Source: Rhizobium sp. BK399 (GTDB lineage: Bacteria; Pseudomonadota; Alphaproteobacteria; Rhizobiales; Rhizobiaceae). Taken from it: a stretch of 64,000 bases of DNA. This document shows positions 1-9,125 of this stretch, piece by piece; the stretch's first letter is position 1; each line of letters begins with the position of its first letter. The stretch spans positions 310,001-374,000 of the forward strand of contig NZ_JACIAH010000002.1 of the NCBI RefSeq assembly GCF_014194695.1, given 5' to 3'. The notes under the pieces are model-generated. The model searched no databases. It saw only the letters and a program-made list of their open reading frames with translations, and was not told where the DNA came from. Position numbers and translations under genes: made by a program.

Positions 1-497
1 CATGGCCGGAAGAGGACGTGCTTCCCGGAACAGTGTTTGAAGTCTCGCCGGCTCGCCAGTCGGTGATGATTGCGATCTGCGATCGGTTGAAGGCATTTGG
101 CGGAACCGCTGTCGCCATCGACTACGGCCACCTTGTGAGCGGCTACGGCGATACGCTGCAAGCCGTGCGCATGCACGAGTATGATCCACCGTTGGCGAAT
201 CCCGGCGAAGCTGACCTGACGAGCCACGTCGACTTTCAGGCCCTTGCGCAAGCCGCCGCCTCCGCCGGCGTTCACATGAACGGCATGGTGCACCAAGGTG
301 ATTTTCTCGTCGGCCTCGGCATTCTCGATCGCGCAGCCGCCCTTGGCCGTGACCGCGAGGCACATACGCGGCAGATTATCCAGACAGCAGTCGATCGACT
401 GGCCGGCGAAGGTGAAGGGCGCATGGGCGAACTCTTCAAGGTCCTGGCGGTCTCGTACCCGGCCGTGGATTTGATGCCTTTCCGTTCTGTGGATTGA
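1..497 (+). CDS. SAM-dependent methyltransferase, MidA/NDUFAF7 family (C-terminal part)
   Basis: Only the last ~165 residues are present; the reading frame is open from base 3 and the gene starts before the window. The segment has the family's VFEVSPA stretch, then AIDYGHL and the C-terminal NGMVHQGDFL region typical of the MidA (NDUFAF7, DUF185) class. In mitochondria that class methylates an arginine of a complex I subunit; the bacterial substrate is not established. It lies 90 bases upstream of pgeF on the same strand, an order common in rhizobia, where lgt usually precedes it. The family call is from recognised C-terminal motifs only, because the SAM-binding half is outside the window. 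Confidence 0.8.
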   Translation, partial: WPEEDVLPGTVFEVSPARQSVMIAICDRLKAFGGTAVAIDYGHLVSGYGDTLQAVRMHEYDPPLANPGEADLTSHVDFQALAQAAASAGVHMNGMVHQGDFLVGLGILDRAAALGRDREAHTRQIIQTAVDRLAGEGEGRMGELFKVLAVSYPAVDLMPFRSVD

Positions 498-587
498 CAG
501 CGCGAGCGCCGCTGGGCCAACATTCAGCACAACCGAGCAGGTCTCGCCATCGAGCAAGGTGCACAACAATCAATCTTGGAATTTCGA

Positions 588-1382
588 ATGAATGAAGCAG
601 CAACTCCGGCACCGATCCAAAGCGCGCTGCTGAAAGAGGCAACCGGTGACGCCATTCTCCATGGCTATTTCACCCGGCAGGGCGGCGTCTCGGATGGCAT
701 CTATCGCGGCTTGAACGTCGGCCTTGGCTCGAATGATGAGCGCGTGAAGGTTCAGGAAAACCGCCGCCGCGTGGCAAACTGGTTTGAGTTGCCGGTCGAG
801 CGTCTCGCTACCGTGCACCAGGTCCATTCGCCCGACGTCGTCATCGTCGACAAGGATTATGACGGCGCCCGCCCGGCAGCAGATGCGCTGGTAACGGCAA
901 CTCCGGGCATAGCGCTCGGGGTGCTGGCAGCCGATTGCGGACCTATTCTCTTTGCCGATCCGCAAAACGGCGTTATCGGCGCCGCGCATGCCGGTTGGAA
1001 AGGCGCCCTTACCGGCGTGCTGGAGAACACCATCGACACCATGGTCCAACTGGGCGCGAAGCGGGACGCAATTGTTGCCTGCCTTGGGCCGTCGATCAGC
1101 CAGGCGAGCTATGAGGTTGGCCCGGAATTCGTGGAGCGCTTTGTCGTGCAGGATCCATCGTACGAGCGCTACTTCGAACCCTCCGAAAAGCCGGGCCACG
1201 CGATGTTCGACCTGCAGGCCCTCACCGTCGATCGACTGCGCGCCACTGGCGTCCGGGCAGAGAGCTTAGGTCTCTGCACTTATCCGGACGCCGAACGCTT
1301 CTTCTCGTATCGGCGGACCACACATAATAGGGAGCCGGACTACGGCCGGCAGATTTCAGCAATCGCAATCAGGGAGATTTGA
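588..1382 (+). CDS. pgeF: Peptidoglycan editing factor PgeF (YfiH/DUF152, laccase-domain protein)
   Basis: 264 residues, usual for the family, which are purine nucleoside or laccase-like enzymes; in E. coli PgeF removes wrongly incorporated amino acids from peptidoglycan precursors. Family signatures are visible: HQVHS near residue 75, the metal-site stretch AADCGPILF near 115 and HAGWKGAL near 135, supplying the conserved His and Cys ligands. I chose the ATG at 588 over an in-frame TTG at 576 because homologues start close to this point; the ribosome site is weak in either case. The stop overlaps the beginning of the next reading frame, suggesting co-transcription with the M24-fold gene. Confidence 0.88.
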   Translation: MNEAATPAPIQSALLKEATGDAILHGYFTRQGGVSDGIYRGLNVGLGSNDERVKVQENRRRVANWFELPVERLATVHQVHSPDVVIVDKDYDGARPAADALVTATPGIALGVLAADCGPILFADPQNGVIGAAHAGWKGALTGVLENTIDTMVQLGAKRDAIVACLGPSISQASYEVGPEFVERFVVQDPSYERYFEPSEKPGHAMFDLQALTVDRLRATGVRAESLGLCTYPDAERFFSYRRTTHNREPDYGRQISAIAIREI

Positions 1383-1387
1383 GCGGC

Positions 1388-2539
1388 ATGGCCCTGCACT
1401 TCGACAGACCCGAATTCGCCGTCCGCCTCGCGCGTCTGACTGACAAAATGCGCGAAGAGAAACTGGATGCCCTGCTGCTCTTCGCCCAGGAAAGCATGTA
1501 CTGGCTGACCGGATACGATACCTTCGGCTACTGCTTCTTCCAGACCCTTGTCGTCAAGTCCGACGGGACGATGGCCCTGCTCACCCGCTCGGCCGATCTG
1601 CGTCAGGCCAAGCACACCTCAATCTTGGAAAACGTCCACATCTGGGTCGACCGCGTGAATGCCGACCCGACCGTCGACCTCCGGAACCTGCTGGTCGAGA
1701 TGGATCTGCTCGGCGCCAGAATCGGCGTCGAATACGATACGCATGGCATGACCGGCCGCGTTGCCCGGATGCTGGATGCGCAGTTGACGTCCTTCGGTCA
1801 GATCGTCGACGCATCCTATCTCGTCAGCCGCCTGAGACTGGTCAAGAGTCCCGCTGAAGTGGCCTATGTGGAACGCGCCGCGGTGCTCGCCGACGATGCG
1901 CTCGATGCGGCGCTCGGGCTGACCAAGCCCGGCGCTGACGAAGCGGACATTCTCGCTGCCATGCAAGGCGCGGTCTTTACTGGCGGCGGCGACTATCCCG
2001 CCAACGAGTTCATTGTCGGATCCGCCGAGGATGCGCTGCTCTGCCGCTACAAGGCCGGCCGACGCAAGCTCGACGCGAACGACCAACTGACGCTCGAATG
2101 GGCCGGTACCTTTGCGCATTATCATGCAGGAATGATGCGAACGGTTGTCATCGGTGAGCCGAGTTACCGCCACCGCGAGCTCTACAATGCCTGCTTCGAG
2201 ACGATCCAGGCGATCGAGACGGTACTGAAGCCGGGCTACAGCTTCGGCGATGTCTTCGATAAGCATGCGAAAATCATGGATGAGCGCGGTCTGTCGCGCC
2301 ATCGCCTCAACGCCTGCGGCTATTCACTCGGCGCCCGTTTCTCGCCGTCCTGGATGGAGCACCAGATGTTCCATGTCGGCAATCCGCAGGCGATCGAGCC
2401 CAATATGTCGCTCTTCGTGCACATGATCATCATGGATTCCGACACTGGCACGGCGATGACCCTCGGGCAGACCTATCTGACGACCGACGACGCACCCCGC
2501 GCGCTTTCCCGTCACTCGCTGGACTTCATCAACGTCTAG
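1388..2539 (+). CDS. M24 (creatinase/Xaa-Pro peptidase fold) family protein, apparently without metal site
   Basis: 383 residues with the two-part architecture of the family: an N-terminal creatinase-like domain (about 1-140, with MYWLTGYDTFGY) and a C-terminal pita-bread domain. The motif that normally carries the first two metal ligands reads LTLEWAGTFAHYHAGMMRT. Against the canonical DAG...DxTRT pattern both Asp positions are replaced, by Glu and Gly. The later His and Glu ligand motifs are also not recognisable (SLFVHMII replaces the usual TxEPG segment). It may therefore act like the metal-independent members of the fold, for example ectoine hydrolases, rather than as a true Xaa-Pro aminopeptidase. 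The start is the ATG at 1388, six bases after the pgeF stop. Confidence 0.75.
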   Translation: MALHFDRPEFAVRLARLTDKMREEKLDALLLFAQESMYWLTGYDTFGYCFFQTLVVKSDGTMALLTRSADLRQAKHTSILENVHIWVDRVNADPTVDLRNLLVEMDLLGARIGVEYDTHGMTGRVARMLDAQLTSFGQIVDASYLVSRLRLVKSPAEVAYVERAAVLADDALDAALGLTKPGADEADILAAMQGAVFTGGGDYPANEFIVGSAEDALLCRYKAGRRKLDANDQLTLEWAGTFAHYHAGMMRTVVIGEPSYRHRELYNACFETIQAIETVLKPGYSFGDVFDKHAKIMDERGLSRHRLNACGYSLGARFSPSWMEHQMFHVGNPQAIEPNMSLFVHMIIMDSDTGTAMTLGQTYLTTDDAPRALSRHSLDFINV

Positions 2540-2675
2540 GCGGGAGACGGAGAAGCGTGGACAGCTCAGAGAGCCAGTCATCCTAATACGGCGCAAACCA
2601 TTGCGGGCAAGAATCCGGAATTGACACAGACCGGCGCCGGCCTTCATAAAGTGCACGGGGCCGGCACTTGGAAGG

Positions 2676-3512
2676 ATGAAACGAGGGATGACGCGAGTTG
2701 CGACTGCGCCGATGCTCCTTGCCTGCTTTGCCCTGTCCGCCTGCAACACCACCGACGCCCTCGTTCCGCTGGTCGATATTGGCGATTCCTCAGCAAACAT
2801 GCGTTCATCGCCGGTAACGCAGGGCGACGCGGAACGCATGGCCGGCACGCCGCCGCGCCAGCAGGCTTTCGCCTCCCTGCAGCGGGCGAACGGATATCAT
2901 CCCGCTTACCATCAGATGACGTACCGCCAGGGTTCCGGCGCACCGCCGACAACGATGGAAGCCCAGGCCATTGCGCTCGAAAACAACCCCTCCTCTCCCG
3001 CGGCCTCCGCTCCGATCAAGACGCAGACGCTGCCGGAGCCCATATCGAACGCCCAGGCCGAGGAAGAGGATATGGTGGAAGCGCCTGCCCGCCAGCCGCG
3101 GCAGCAGACCCAGACGGCTGCGCTGACCGCGAGCTCATCGTCACGCGGCTCGACCGTTCGCTTCCTGCCGATCATCGGCGCGCCCGTCCAAGCCGTTACG
3201 CCGCTGTCGCGCCAGCTCGGAGCGGAAGCGCGGTCGCACGGCCTCTCGATCAAGAGCTCGAACGACAGCTCCACCGCCTACATACTGAAGGGTTACCTGT
3301 CGGCCTTTTCCGACAGCGGTAAGGTGACCGTGGTCTATGTGTGGGACGTTCTAGACGGCGCTGGTGCTCGCCTGCACCGCATCCAGGGACAAGAAAGCAT
3401 CCCTTCGGATGCACAGGATCCCTGGGCCGCCGTCCCGGCTTCTGTGATGCAGCAAATCGCCTCCAAAACCATCACCGAATTCTCGACCTGGCGTGACGCC
3501 CGTGACGGCTAA
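2676..3512 (+). CDS. Putative lipoprotein of unknown function
   Basis: 278 residues. The N-terminus has basic residues, a short hydrophobic stretch and a lipobox LSAC followed by NTT, so it is predicted to be lipid-anchored and exported. The middle (about 85-165) is low-complexity, rich in Ala, Pro, Gln and Ser and probably disordered. The C-terminal ~110 residues look folded, with a strand-rich stretch around AYILKGYLSAF and VTVVYVWDVLDG. I do not recognise a named domain. Two ATGs (2676 and 2688) are both compatible with a signal peptide and neither has a clearly better ribosome site. It lies between the M24-fold gene and prs on the same strand. Confidence 0.7.
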   Translation: MKRGMTRVATAPMLLACFALSACNTTDALVPLVDIGDSSANMRSSPVTQGDAERMAGTPPRQQAFASLQRANGYHPAYHQMTYRQGSGAPPTTMEAQAIALENNPSSPAASAPIKTQTLPEPISNAQAEEEDMVEAPARQPRQQTQTAALTASSSSRGSTVRFLPIIGAPVQAVTPLSRQLGAEARSHGLSIKSSNDSSTAYILKGYLSAFSDSGKVTVVYVWDVLDGAGARLHRIQGQESIPSDAQDPWAAVPASVMQQIASKTITEFSTWRDARDG

Positions 3513-3532
3513 GCCACAAGGTTTTTAGAAAT

Positions 3533-3622
3533 ATGAGCGCAGATGACGCGTTAGCCCTTGCATTCAGAAGCAAGCTGGCTAAAAAGCGCGGCTATCAGCA
3601 GGAAATAGGCGGACCAAGATGA
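3533..3622 (+). CDS. Possible 29-residue ORF overlapping the prs start
   Basis: An open frame starting ATG at 3533 encodes [11 protein letters not shown] followed by a basic segment (RSKLAKKRG). It ends in a TGA that overlaps the prs ATG in the arrangement ATGA. Such overlap is typical of translational coupling, so this may be a small upstream cistron or leader that sets prs translation. The upstream ribosome site is poor and nothing about the peptide is recognisable. Equally it could be chance; conservation of the frame in related genomes would be needed to believe it. Confidence 0.3.
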   Translation: MSADDALALAFRSKLAKKRGYQQEIGGPR

Positions 3623-4551
3623 AGGTTTTCGCAGGCAATTCGAACCGGCATCTCGCCGAAGCGATCTGCAGCTATCTCAATGTGCCCTTGGGCAAAGCCA
3701 GCGTCAGAAGATTTGCCGATCAGGAAATCTTTGTCGAAGTTCAGGAAAATGTTCGCGGCGAAGACGTGTTCGTCTTCCAGTCGACGTCTTTCCCGACGAA
3801 CGATCACCTCATGGAACTGCTCATCATGATCGATGCGATGCGCCGCTCGTCTGCGCGCCGCATCACCGCCGTTCTTCCCTATTTCGGCTACGCCCGACAG
3901 GATCGACGCGCCTCCGGGCGTACGCCGATCTCGGCCAAACTCGTCGCAAACCTCATCACGGAAGCCGGCGCCGATCGTGTGCTGACGCTCGACTTGCACG
4001 CTGGCCAGATTCAAGGCTTCTTCGATATCCCGACGGATAACCTCTACGCCATCCCGGTCCTGACACGCGATATCAAGGCCAATTACGACATCAGCAACGT
4101 CATGGTCGTTTCGCCTGATGTCGGCGGCGTCGTTCGAGCCCGCGCGCTCGCGAAACGCCTCGACTGTCTGCTGGCGATCGTGGACAAGCGCCGCGACCGC
4201 CCGGGCGAATCCGAAGTCATGAACATCATCGGCGAAGTCGAAGGCAAGGACTGCCTGCTGATCGACGACATCGTCGATTCCGGCGGCACACTCTGCAATG
4301 CCGCGGATGCCCTTCTTGCCCAGGGCGCTGCAAGCGTTACCGCGTATATCACCCACGGCGTTCTTTCCGGCGGCGCGGTTACCCGCATCACCTCTTCGAA
4401 GCTTCGCGAGCTCGTAATCACCGACTCCATTCAGCCGACCACCGCCGTCCAGTCTGCCCACAACATCCGCGTCGTCAGCACTGCAAGTCTGATCGGCGAG
4501 GCGATCAACAGGACCAGCCAGGAAGAGTCGGTTTCGAGCCTGTTTGACTGA
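3619..4551 (+). CDS. prs: Ribose-phosphate pyrophosphokinase (PRPP synthetase)
   Basis: 310 residues, the normal length. It makes PRPP from ribose 5-phosphate and ATP for purine, pyrimidine, His, Trp and NAD synthesis in the cytoplasm. Diagnostic features are the N-terminal KVFAGNSN start, the RQDR stretch with catalytic-loop residues near 95-105, the cation-binding signature [11 protein letters not shown] around 130, and the PRPP-binding loop [10 protein letters not shown] around 215-224. An upstream ribosome site is weak (AGGCGGACC). A candidate 29-residue ORF ends in its start codon. The divergence from the neighbouring lipoprotein genes in size and conservation suggests it is the main product of this transcript. 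Confidence 0.96.
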   Translation: MKVFAGNSNRHLAEAICSYLNVPLGKASVRRFADQEIFVEVQENVRGEDVFVFQSTSFPTNDHLMELLIMIDAMRRSSARRITAVLPYFGYARQDRRASGRTPISAKLVANLITEAGADRVLTLDLHAGQIQGFFDIPTDNLYAIPVLTRDIKANYDISNVMVVSPDVGGVVRARALAKRLDCLLAIVDKRRDRPGESEVMNIIGEVEGKDCLLIDDIVDSGGTLCNAADALLAQGAASVTAYITHGVLSGGAVTRITSSKLRELVITDSIQPTTAVQSAHNIRVVSTASLIGEAINRTSQEESVSSLFD

Positions 4552-4649
4552 TCTGTTAGAGATTATCAGCGGTCGCTGACGTTTGAACTTCCCCGCAAAT
4601 GCAACTTGCGCTAGGATTTCGTAAGAAATCCAGCCATGGGGGAAGAGTT

Positions 4650-4961
4650 ATGACACTCGCCGGATTCCTATCGACACGAAAGCTCGCCTTGCTTGCGCTC
4701 ATCCCGCTTCTTTCTGCCTGCACAGCAGACATGGGGTCCGGCTACTCGCGCCCGTCAACATCGCCCCCTCCTCGCCTGCCGACCAACCCGGAGATATGCA
4801 CCAGGGAATATGCTCCGGTCTGTGGCCAGCGAGGGCCGAGTGTCCGGACATTCTCCAATGCATGCGAGGCGCGCGCAGCCAACTTCACGGTGATCAATCG
4901 CGGCCAGTGCCGCAGACAGCCGGGCATCACGGTGCGTCCAGCGCAGCCGGGTGGTATGTGA
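4650..4961 (+). CDS. Kazal-type domain lipoprotein
   Basis: 103 residues. The start is the ATG at 4650, preceded by a strong purine-rich ribosome site (GGGGGAAGAG). A short signal peptide ends in the lipobox LSAC, then a Pro/Ser-rich linker leads into a Kazal-like domain with the spacing Cys-x5-PVCG-x(n)-TFSN-x-C-x(n)-GQC. Only four domain cysteines are visible instead of the six of animal Kazal inhibitors, so two disulfides are expected. Small lipoproteins of this sort are widespread in rhizobia. Kazal domains are best known as serine protease inhibitors, but bacterial function is unproven. The gene is convergent with the peroxiredoxin-like gene. Confidence 0.8.
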   Translation: MTLAGFLSTRKLALLALIPLLSACTADMGSGYSRPSTSPPPRLPTNPEICTREYAPVCGQRGPSVRTFSNACEARAANFTVINRGQCRRQPGITVRPAQPGGM

Positions 4962-4987
4962 ACCTGCGAGTATGATGCCGTCGAACA

Positions 4988-5665
4988 CTAGGCAGCGATA
5001 TGGGATGCGGCCGACATAACCTCCTCAGGCGCGGGCACGCCGAACATATGGCGTCCCTCGTCGGCAACCTCAGTGAAGCACCATCTGACGACACCATCGC
5101 GGTCGAGCAGGAATTCACCAACCAACTGCCCCTCGCCCGTCGCGATCATGCGCTTATCGTCGTCGGAGAATTCGTAGCCGTCGGCATTGTCGAGGAATTC
5201 GACAGCCGCCATCGGCGCCATCGGCTCAGGCAAATCCGGGATATCGACACGCATGGACGTGAGCGTATCGAGACTGACTTTGTATGGCCAGACTGTCTCT
5301 GATTGCGTGAACTCGAGGTTCGGGAGCCCAAAGGCGCGATGCGATACCCTGTCGGGATCGGACGCTGCCACCAGATTGGGCAAGGGATGATAGCGGAAAT
5401 AGAGGCGGGCCCGGTCGATGGGCGTGTTCACGATCGTCAGGCTCTCGACTCCCTTCTGCTGGAGTTCACCCGCAAGGCTCGCCATTGAGGCAATTTGCCG
5501 CCGGCAGAACGGACAGTGGAGCCCCCTAAACAGGCCGACCAGCACGGGCTTCTGCCCGCGGAAGTCGTCAATCGAGATCTTGCCCTGACGGGTGATCGCA
5601 TCGAGAACGATATTCGGCGCGCGGTCGCCGGGCTGCAACGGTCTTTCGCTTCGATTTGCGGGCAT
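4988..5665 (-). CDS. Peroxiredoxin-like (AhpC/TSA, redoxin) family protein
   Basis: 225 residues with a thioredoxin fold. After PGDRAPNIVLD comes the active-site segment FRGLHCPFCRRQIASM, which carries a CxxC pair (Cys-Pro-Phe-Cys) where typical peroxiredoxins have a single peroxidatic Cys in a PxxxTxxC motif. This is the redoxin-like subfamily and may act as a peroxidase or thiol oxidoreductase on an unknown substrate. The start is the ATG at 5665 because GAGGGAGGGTGTC lies just before it; an in-frame GTG at 5686 is an alternative. It is followed on the same strand by nothing close and is convergent with the Kazal lipoprotein gene. Confidence 0.8.
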   Translation of the reverse strand: MPANRSERPLQPGDRAPNIVLDAITRQGKISIDDFRGQKPVLVGLFRGLHCPFCRRQIASMASLAGELQQKGVESLTIVNTPIDRARLYFRYHPLPNLVAASDPDRVSHRAFGLPNLEFTQSETVWPYKVSLDTLTSMRVDIPDLPEPMAPMAAVEFLDNADGYEFSDDDKRMIATGEGQLVGEFLLDRDGVVRWCFTEVADEGRHMFGVPAPEEVMSAASHIAA

Positions 5666-5752
5666 GACACCCTCCCTCACTTGCACGTCGGCGAAACGCC
5701 GAGCGGAAGAACAAAATAGCGAAAACTCAACACCTTACGTGGCGGCATTGAA

Positions 5753-8700
5753 TCAATCCAGGAAAGGCAGCACGACAAGCGCGTCGGGATCCAGCCCGTG
5801 CCTGACGCAAACCTCCTGGGCGAGCGAAAAGTATCGCTCGGCCTCGGCCATGTCGTCTCTTTCCAGGTTCAAAGTGGCCAGCCCATCATAGCATGGAAAC
5901 AAAAGCTGTGGTTCGCCGATTTCACGCGCCAGCTGAAGCGCCTCCTCATAATAGGTCAAGGCCAAGGCCGGTTTGCCGTGACATTGATGAATCTGCCCAA
6001 GCACGATGAGCGGCACCGCCAAGTGATCGCGCTGATCCAGAGCCCGGTCGATCTCGATGGCCTTCTCCGCGGCAGGCACCCCCTCCTTGGCGCAATTGTC
6101 CGTGAAGGTGCAGCAGGCAACAGCGAGATTGGCGAACAGCCGGGCTTGAAAGCCGAGATCGGAAATGCGGGTAGCAACGTCGAGGCCGCGGCGGCAAACA
6201 TGAATGGCGCGCCCCGGATCGACGATCGTATAGAGCACCCCAAGATTGGAATAGGCGCGGCAGGCTGCCCCGAGAAGACCCGCCGTTTCGGCGACCTCCA
6301 GACTTCGTTCGACTTCCCTGACAGCTTCGCGATGCTGCCCGAGTCGGGCCAATGCCACTCCTTTCGTATTCAGCGCCTCCGCGCGCACTTGTGCTGCGTC
6401 CCTTGCGACCGGACCACTTTGATCAAAGGCGGCCGCGCTGAGGCAGGATAGCGCGTCGTCAGCCCAGCGCGCAGCCGCGTTCTGGTCGCCCATGCGAAAG
6501 GCAAGATGCCCGCGCTCCTGAAGCAGGTGGGCAAGTTCGATGGGCGCATTGCTCTCACTCAGCAACGACGCGGCCTGCGCATAGTCGGCGTCTGCAAGAT
6601 CGGATCTGCCGGCTGCGAGATTGAGACGACCGAGCTTGCGGAGGATTCGCGCCGCCCCAGTCTGATCATCGCTCTTTTTGAAGATGGCCAGCGCACGCCC
6701 GTAGTGATCGCGTGCCGCCTCCCGCTCGCCCGCCGGGCCGCAGAGATCGGCAAATCGCTCATAGAGGGCAACCAACTCCGAAGTGGTCTTCGGATGATCC
6801 GGAATCGCCGCAAGCGCTTCGCGGTAGAGGCGCATCGCATCGTCATTGGCGTAGGTCTGGCGGGCGAGATCGCCAGCAGCCATGAGGTACCGGATACCCT
6901 TACCCGACTCGTCGGCTCGGCAATAGTGACGACCGAGTTGTGCGATGTCCTCAAGCCGAGAGGGTATGCCGTGATGCATCCGCTCGATGGCCGCACCGAT
7001 GCGCGCGTGCAACTGCTTGCGGCGCTGTAGCAAGAGGTTACCATAGATGGCATCGTGCAGAAGTTGCTGCGGAAAGCGATAGGAGATCGCATTTGCCGAG
7101 GTAGCACGGGGCGTCTCCTCGAGAATCTCTGCCTCGCAGAGATAGTCCAGCCCTCGCTCGATGCGCGCGGTATCCGACGCAACCGCACGAAGCAGCGCAA
7201 GATCGAAACGCGGGCCAATGACCGCAGCCTCCTGCGCCAACAGCTTGACGTCGGGCGGCAAACGGTCGACACGCGCAAGCAGCATCGCCTGCAGGTTCAT
7301 CGGTATCTCGGTTCCCATCTCAGCGCTGGCGATACACCAGGATCCGCCCGCGGAATAAAGCGCACCTGTTTCGATTAGAGCCCGGACGATCTCCTCGATG
7401 AAGAGCGGATTGCCGCCCGCTCGTGCGAGAATTCGCGAGCGCCTTTCAGCAGGTACGGAACTGTCGGTGCCGAAGAACTGGCTAAGTAGCTCCTGGCCAT
7501 CCTGAACCGAAAGCGGCGCAAGCCGCATCAGCGTGCGGTTGATCCGGCTCGACTCCAGGCCCTCGCCTTCGGCAACCGAGCGCCCCGTCGTCAGCATCAT
7601 CAGACGCGTTCGCTCGAGCCTGTCTAGCACAAACCGCAGCGCCTCGATCGAAGCAGCATCGGCCCAGTGGAGGTCCTCCACAACCAGCAACAGCGGGCTG
7701 AGCGACAGCCGCCGCTCAAAGATGGTACGCGTAGCGTAGAAGATCTGTCGCCGCAGCTGCTCCGGCTCGACGTGACGCAGCGCGCCATCAGGATCGCCGA
7801 GGCCAAACACATACGAGAGAACCGGCGTGAGGCCGGCAACCTCGGTCTCGCTGAAGCCCAGATCGATCAGTCCAGACGTCAATAGTTCCGCCGTCCGCTC
7901 GGCAGTTTCCCGCTCGGCGATTCCATAGGCGCTGCGCAACACCGATGCGAGCGTGCCATAGGATTGCTCCCCAAGCGGTGAACAGACAGCACGGCGCACC
8001 ACAACCTCTCCGAACCGCTCGGCTTGACTGACCCTCTCCAGGAGCTCACGAACCAGCCTTGACTTGCCGATGCCGGCTTCCCCGATCAGCTGGACGAGTT
8101 GCGCGTTGCCGCCACAGGCAGAATCCAGGCAATCGGACATCCGCGACAGGTCTGCGTCGCGCCCGATGAGTTCGGCGTGTAGGCCCAAGCTCTCCAATCC
8201 GCGCGCAGTGTGCGGTGTCTCCATCCGCCCGATCAGACGATGCACCTGCACGTTACCCGTCCTCCCGCGAAGGGCCAGGGAGCCGAGATTTTCGAACGCG
8301 AACGCATGCCGCGTCAGACGGTAAGTCACCGGCCCGACCAGAATTTCGCCCGGGCCGGCCAGGCTTTGCAACCGCTGCGCGGTGTTCACGGTATCGCCGG
8401 TCACGGAGTACGACCGGGCGGCAGCGGCACCGAAGCCGCCTGTCACCACCGGCCCTGTGTTGATACCGACATGGAGCTGCAGCGGATCGCCACCGGCCAG
8501 ATCCACCCATTTGGCACCGGGGCGCTCCGCCCCTGCAATCATCTCGAGCGCTGCGCAAAGAGCACGATCGGGATCGTCCTCGTGCGCAGTCGGCGCCCCG
8601 AACAGCGCCAGCAGCGCATCGCCCACAAACTTGTCGACGAAGCCACCATAAGCCTCCACGGCACGCGTCAGTTCCTCGAACAGCTCGTTCTGCAGAGAGC

Positions 8701-8998
8701 GCATGAGCTCGGGATCTAGTTTCTCGCTGAGGGTTGTGAAACCGCAAAGATCCGCAAAGAGTACGGTCAACGGACGCCGATCGGCGGCATCGTCAGGCGT
8801 AGATGGATGCAGTAGCGGCTCGACAGGAACCGCACGAATCTCGCCTCGGCCAAGGGGTGTTCCACACTTCGGACAAAAGGCGAAATCGGGTTGGCAGGCC
8901 TCGCCACAGGAGGAGCAGACGATAGGCTGTCTTGCGCCGCACTTCGGGCAGAACGCAAAACTGCTCTCGATCGCAAAACCACAGGCAGCACAATTCAT
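5753..8998 (-). CDS. Zinc-ribbon / class III adenylate-guanylate cyclase / AAA ATPase / TPR multidomain protein
   Basis: 1081 residues, starting at the ATG at 8998 with GAGGGGCGGG upstream. Residues 1-50 hold two zinc ribbons (CAAC...CPKC and CSSC...CPKC). Residues ~75-260 form a class III cyclase domain with the metal-binding Asp in LFADLCGFT, the base-recognition KFVGDALLALFG segment and the transition-state residues in DTVNTAQRL, so catalysis looks possible. A STAND/AAA-type ATPase follows with Walker A IGEAGIGKSRLV (~310) and a Walker B LLLVVEDLHWAD. The last ~380 residues are TPR-like helical repeats. Proteins of this build resemble MalT-type regulators fused to a cyclase; signal and output are unknown. 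It stands alone in its transcription unit. Confidence 0.9.
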   Translation of the reverse strand: MNCAACGFAIESSFAFCPKCGARQPIVCSSCGEACQPDFAFCPKCGTPLGRGEIRAVPVEPLLHPSTPDDAADRRPLTVLFADLCGFTTLSEKLDPELMRSLQNELFEELTRAVEAYGGFVDKFVGDALLALFGAPTAHEDDPDRALCAALEMIAGAERPGAKWVDLAGGDPLQLHVGINTGPVVTGGFGAAAARSYSVTGDTVNTAQRLQSLAGPGEILVGPVTYRLTRHAFAFENLGSLALRGRTGNVQVHRLIGRMETPHTARGLESLGLHAELIGRDADLSRMSDCLDSACGGNAQLVQLIGEAGIGKSRLVRELLERVSQAERFGEVVVRRAVCSPLGEQSYGTLASVLRSAYGIAERETAERTAELLTSGLIDLGFSETEVAGLTPVLSYVFGLGDPDGALRHVEPEQLRRQIFYATRTIFERRLSLSPLLLVVEDLHWADAASIEALRFVLDRLERTRLMMLTTGRSVAEGEGLESSRINRTLMRLAPLSVQDGQELLSQFFGTDSSVPAERRSRILARAGGNPLFIEEIVRALIETGALYSAGGSWCIASAEMGTEIPMNLQAMLLARVDRLPPDVKLLAQEAAVIGPRFDLALLRAVASDTARIERGLDYLCEAEILEETPRATSANAISYRFPQQLLHDAIYGNLLLQRRKQLHARIGAAIERMHHGIPSRLEDIAQLGRHYCRADESGKGIRYLMAAGDLARQTYANDDAMRLYREALAAIPDHPKTTSELVALYERFADLCGPAGEREAARDHYGRALAIFKKSDDQTGAARILRKLGRLNLAAGRSDLADADYAQAASLLSESNAPIELAHLLQERGHLAFRMGDQNAAARWADDALSCLSAAAFDQSGPVARDAAQVRAEALNTKGVALARLGQHREAVREVERSLEVAETAGLLGAACRAYSNLGVLYTIVDPGRAIHVCRRGLDVATRISDLGFQARLFANLAVACCTFTDNCAKEGVPAAEKAIEIDRALDQRDHLAVPLIVLGQIHQCHGKPALALTYYEEALQLAREIGEPQLLFPCYDGLATLNLERDDMAEAERYFSLAQEVCVRHGLDPDALVVLPFLD

Positions 8999-9125
8999 CG
9001 GCCCGCCCCTCGGCAGCGCAGTGGCCCTCACTTAACCTTGCGCCGCCAAGACAGCATGAACCGGACATTGATTGCCCGCAAGTGGTCTCCGCCCCAGCAC
9101 TTGGCGCGGCAACGCTGCGATAGCG

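Noticed and set aside
3595..4461. Long minus-strand ORF opposite prs (288 residues)
   Set aside because: It lies entirely within prs and has the composition of an antisense shadow.
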